A stretch of 64,000 nt of DNA from Paraburkholderia saeva (GTDB lineage: Bacteria; Pseudomonadota; Gammaproteobacteria; Burkholderiales; Burkholderiaceae), in assembly GCF_907164555.1 (NCBI RefSeq), contig NZ_CAJQZC010000001.1, positions 558,001 through 622,000 of the forward strand, given 5' to 3'. This document shows positions 61,746-64,000 of this stretch, one piece after another (within the stretch, counting starts at the first letter, position 1; each line of letters opens with the position of its first letter). Both the position numbers and the translations under genes were made by a program. The notes beneath the pieces were generated by a model. It worked only from the letters and a program-made list of their open reading frames with translations, was not told the origin of the DNA and ran no database searches.

Positions 61746-63335
61746 AGCCTGTGCGCGGGCAAACGCGGCGGGGAAATCCTCGCTGCGTTCGACGCGCTCC
61801 GCGAATGCGCCGAATGCCGTGGCAAGCGTGACGAAATCCGGGTTGCGCAAGTCCGTGCTTGCCACGCGTCCCGGATACTCCCGTTCCTGATGCATGCGGA
61901 TCGTGCCCAGCATGCCGTTGTTCACGACGATCACAATCAGCGCGGCGCCGTATTGCACCGCCGTCGCGAGTTCCTGCGGATACATCATGAAGCATCCGTC
62001 GCCCGCGAAACACACCACGGTTCGCCCGGGGTGCTGAAGCTTTGCAGCCACCGCCGCCGGCAGGCCGTAGCCCATGGCGCCGCTCGTCGGCGCGAGTTCC
62101 GTGCGCGGCGTGCGGTACCGGTAGTAGCGATGCACCCAGACCGTATAGTTGCCCGCACCGTTGGCGATGATGGCGTCATCAGGCAGCGTGGCGTTCAGGT
62201 GTCTCAGCACCTGCGTCATGTCGACGCCTTCGGTCGGCACGTCCGACGCCGGTTCCCCCGAATGCCGCTCATAATCCGCGCGTGCGGACGCGGTCCACGT
62301 ATGCCAGACGACGTCGGTTGCGGGCATGGCGGCCAGCGCGCGGGCGAACTCGCGCATGCCGCAGTTGATGGCAAGCGCGGGTTGATAGACGCGGCCCAGT
62401 TCGCCGGCGTCGGCGTGCACATGGACCAGCGTTTGTTTTGGCAGCGGGCTCTGGAACAGCGTGTAGCCGTCTGAAGTGACCTCGGCGAGGCGCGTGCCGA
62501 GCGCAATCACAAGGTCTGCGGATCGCACGCGGTCGGCCAGTTGTGGCGATACGCCGAGGCCAATCTGGCCGACATAGTTCGCATGGCGGTTGTCAAACAG
62601 ATCCTGGCGGCGGAAGGAAGCGGCAACCGGTATGTCGAAGGCTTCGGCGAAGGAGCGCAGGTCCGCGCATGCCGCTTCGTCCCAACCCGAACCGCCCACT
62701 ACGAGCAGCGGCTGGCTCGCATTGGCGAGCAAGCCTCGAAAGGCTTCCGTTGCGCCCGCGCCGAGGCCCGGCTGAGTGGCCGGCGAAAGACCGGCGTCAT
62801 GCGCGATGCCCGACGCGAAGAGGACGTCTTCAGGCAGCGCGATCACGACGGGGCCCGGTCGCCCGGACCTGGCCACGCTGAATGCGCGCGCCAGCACTTC
62901 GGGAATGCGCGCGAGGTCCTGGATTTCCGTCACCCATTTCGCCATGCCGCCGAACATGCGCCGGTAGTCGACTTCCTGGAACGCCTCGCGTTCGGAAAAC
63001 AGCGTGTCGACCTGGCCGATGAACAGGATCATCGGCGTGGAATCCTGGCTTGCCGTGTGCACCCCGATGCTTGCATGCGTCGCGCCCGGCCCGCGAGTCA
63101 CGAAACAGATGCCAGGGCGGCCGGTGAGCTTGCCGTAGGCATCGGCCATGTTCGCCGCCGCGCCTTCATGGCGGGCGACGTAGGTACGGATGGATGTCGC
63201 GTCGCGCAGCGCGTCCAGGACCGGGAGGTAGCTTTCGCCCGGCACGCAGTACACCGTATCCACGCCGTTCGCGAGCAACGCAGCGACCACGATCTGGCCG
63301 CCATTGCGCGTGCCGGGAAAGGTGGGGTTAGACAT
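61671..63335 (-). CDS. Thiamine-diphosphate-dependent enzyme, acetolactate synthase-like large subunit
   Basis: This 554-residue enzyme has the three-domain plan of the family: an N-terminal PYR domain (NGVDTVYCVPGESYLPVLDAL, then the catalytic Glu in RHEGAAANMADAYGKLTGRPG), a central domain (LLVVGGSGWDEAACADLRSF), and a C-terminal PP domain with the TPP motif CFAGDGCFMMYPQELATAVQYGAALIVIVVNN. AAGGAG lies 9 bases before the ATG. The GAxGAMGYGLPAAV segment is typical of acetolactate synthase homologues, but catabolic 2-keto acid decarboxylases or sulfoacetaldehyde-type lyases are also possible. It overlaps the upstream MFS gene by 8 bases. Confidence 0.9.
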   Translation of the reverse strand: MSNPTFPGTRNGGQIVVAALLANGVDTVYCVPGESYLPVLDALRDATSIRTYVARHEGAAANMADAYGKLTGRPGICFVTRGPGATHASIGVHTASQDSTPMILFIGQVDTLFSEREAFQEVDYRRMFGGMAKWVTEIQDLARIPEVLARAFSVARSGRPGPVVIALPEDVLFASGIAHDAGLSPATQPGLGAGATEAFRGLLANASQPLLVVGGSGWDEAACADLRSFAEAFDIPVAASFRRQDLFDNRHANYVGQIGLGVSPQLADRVRSADLVIALGTRLAEVTSDGYTLFQSPLPKQTLVHVHADAGELGRVYQPALAINCGMREFARALAAMPATDVVWHTWTASARADYERHSGEPASDVPTEGVDMTQVLRHLNATLPDDAIIANGAGNYTVWVHRYYRYRTPRTELAPTSGAMGYGLPAAVAAKLQHPGRTVVCFAGDGCFMMYPQELATAVQYGAALIVIVVNNGMLGTIRMHQEREYPGRVASTDLRNPDFVTLATAFGAFAERVERSEDFPAAFARAQASGVAALIELRVDPFQITPGARLPA

Positions 63336-64000
63336 GTAGTTCGAGCTCCTTGAAGCGCGTTTCAGGCATCGCCAGCGCGGCGAGGAAGACGAGGGCGTAG
63401 GACGCGGCCGCCCAGGCGCCGATCGAGGGACCGAGGCCGTAGCGGGCGCTCGTGATACCCACCGCGGCCGGAATCAGCGAGCCGAAGGCGCGCCCGAAGT
63501 TATACGAAAAGCCACCCGCGCTGGCGCGGATCTGGGCGGGAAAGAGTTCGGAAAAGCAGGCGCCCATCCCGGATACGATGCCCGACTGGAACATCCCGAC
63601 GAGGAAGCCGAGCAGGAGCATGGTCACGCCGACGACCGGCAGAAACGTATAGGTCAGGATCGCGAGCGTCGCCCCGAGTGCGGACAACACGAATGTCTTG
63701 CGCCGCCCGAGCATGTCGCTCAGGTAGGCCGCGCCGACATAGCCGCAAAACGATCCGAAGATGTTGATGGCGAGATACCAGGTGGTGACCCCGACGGACA
63801 TGCTGTGCGTTTGCCGCAGATAGGTGACGAGCCAGGTGAGGATGGTGTAATTGCCGCCCAGCGCGCCGCCCGCAAGCAGTGAAGCCGTCAGGGTCTTGCC
63901 CGCGATGCCGCGTGAGAAGATCAGTTTGAGGTTGCCCCCGATGCTGCCGCGCGCGCCGGCTGTCTTCACGGCGAGGTAGGCTTCCGATTCCTTCACATTG
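63328..64000 (-). CDS. MFS transporter, C-terminal half (5' end outside window)
   Basis: This truncated frame (at least 222 residues) covers the second half of an MFS permease: a polar central loop, then six helices with LGGNYTILTWLVTYLRQTHSMSVG, GYVGAAYLSDMLGRRKTFVLSALGA (the MFS loop motif), GFLVGMFQSGIVSGMGACFSELFPAQIRASAGGFSYNFGRAFGS, and a C-terminal PETRFKELELHV. The frame is still open at the window edge, so the N-terminus is missing. It is coupled to the thiamine-diphosphate enzyme gene and probably imports its substrate or precursor, likely an organic acid. Confidence 0.88.
   Translation of the reverse strand, partial: NVKESEAYLAVKTAGARGSIGGNLKLIFSRGIAGKTLTASLLAGGALGGNYTILTWLVTYLRQTHSMSVGVTTWYLAINIFGSFCGYVGAAYLSDMLGRRKTFVLSALGATLAILTYTFLPVVGVTMLLLGFLVGMFQSGIVSGMGACFSELFPAQIRASAGGFSYNFGRAFGSLIPAAVGITSARYGLGPSIGAWAAASYALVFLAALAMPETRFKELELHV

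Noticed and set aside
1..64000. Search for tRNA genes, CRISPR arrays, transposases and prophage genes
   Set aside because: No T-loop-like tRNA pattern, regularly spaced short repeats, transposase motifs or phage genes were recognised. The only tandem repeats found are coding (19438-19563 and 54995-56160).

Overview
The window looks like a chromosomal stretch of a Burkholderiaceae bacterium, most likely of the Paraburkholderia/Caballeronia type. This is inferred from the generally high G+C, from an O-antigen locus that ends in a trio of the Burkholderia wbiG-wbiH-wbiI (Pseudomonas wbpV-wbpL-wbpM) kind, from dense operons with ATGA-type overlaps, and from the accessory genes (GlxA regulator, TAXI protein, DUF1800/DUF1501 pair, glycosylated autotransporter). 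No tRNA, rRNA, CRISPR array, transposase or integrase was found.

Positions 1-35700 are a large surface-polysaccharide locus of the ABC-transporter type. It opens inside rmlA and continues with rmlC and rmlD (dTDP-L-rhamnose). A short minus-strand operon follows (GDP-fucose synthase, GT2, GT4) and ends in a good intrinsic terminator. A plus-strand operon at 5401-11597 makes a CDP-linked deoxyhexose (rfbG, a reductase/epimerase, rfbF) and carries a polyprenyl-phosphate glycosyltransferase, a YbhN-like membrane protein and an FAD enzyme. A long minus-strand operon (24342 down to 11644) holds manC, wzm, wzt, a methyltransferase with a coiled coil, two glycosyltransferases, a second methyltransferase and two large membrane proteins. 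Its distal part is visibly richer in A/T than the rest. After a 1.3-kb non-coding divide, a plus-strand block holds a GT4, a Gmd paralogue, gmd and a second GDP-fucose synthase. It is followed by the wbiG/H/I-like genes, a small secreted protein and a WecA-like transferase. Together these genes could supply rhamnose, fucose or a related 6-deoxyhexose, a CDP-derived 6-deoxyhexose and an N-acetyl-6-deoxyhexosamine primer. Chains would be assembled in the cytoplasm, exported by Wzm/Wzt and possibly decorated in the periplasm.

Positions 35970-46908 are mixed: a chemoreceptor, an orphan glycosyltransferase, an orphan TAXI-type binding protein, a GlxA-like regulator beside an HD-domain protein, a 35-residue lipoprotein, an ECF sigma / anti-sigma / periplasmic sensor set, and a DUF1800-DUF1501 secreted pair.

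Positions 46961-54686 hold an ArsR-SRPBCC pair with an unusually compact, probably leaderless promoter, and a LacI-controlled sugar-acid locus (glucarate-dehydratase-like enolase, LacI regulator, SDR, MFS transporter, porin). Three of its promoters carry the same operator directly downstream of the -10. Positions 54773-59935 hold an AIDA-repeat autotransporter, its dedicated iron-finger heptosyltransferase and a PL5 alginate lyase-like enzyme. The window ends with a LysE exporter/LysR regulator pair, a thiamine-diphosphate enzyme and a truncated MFS transporter.
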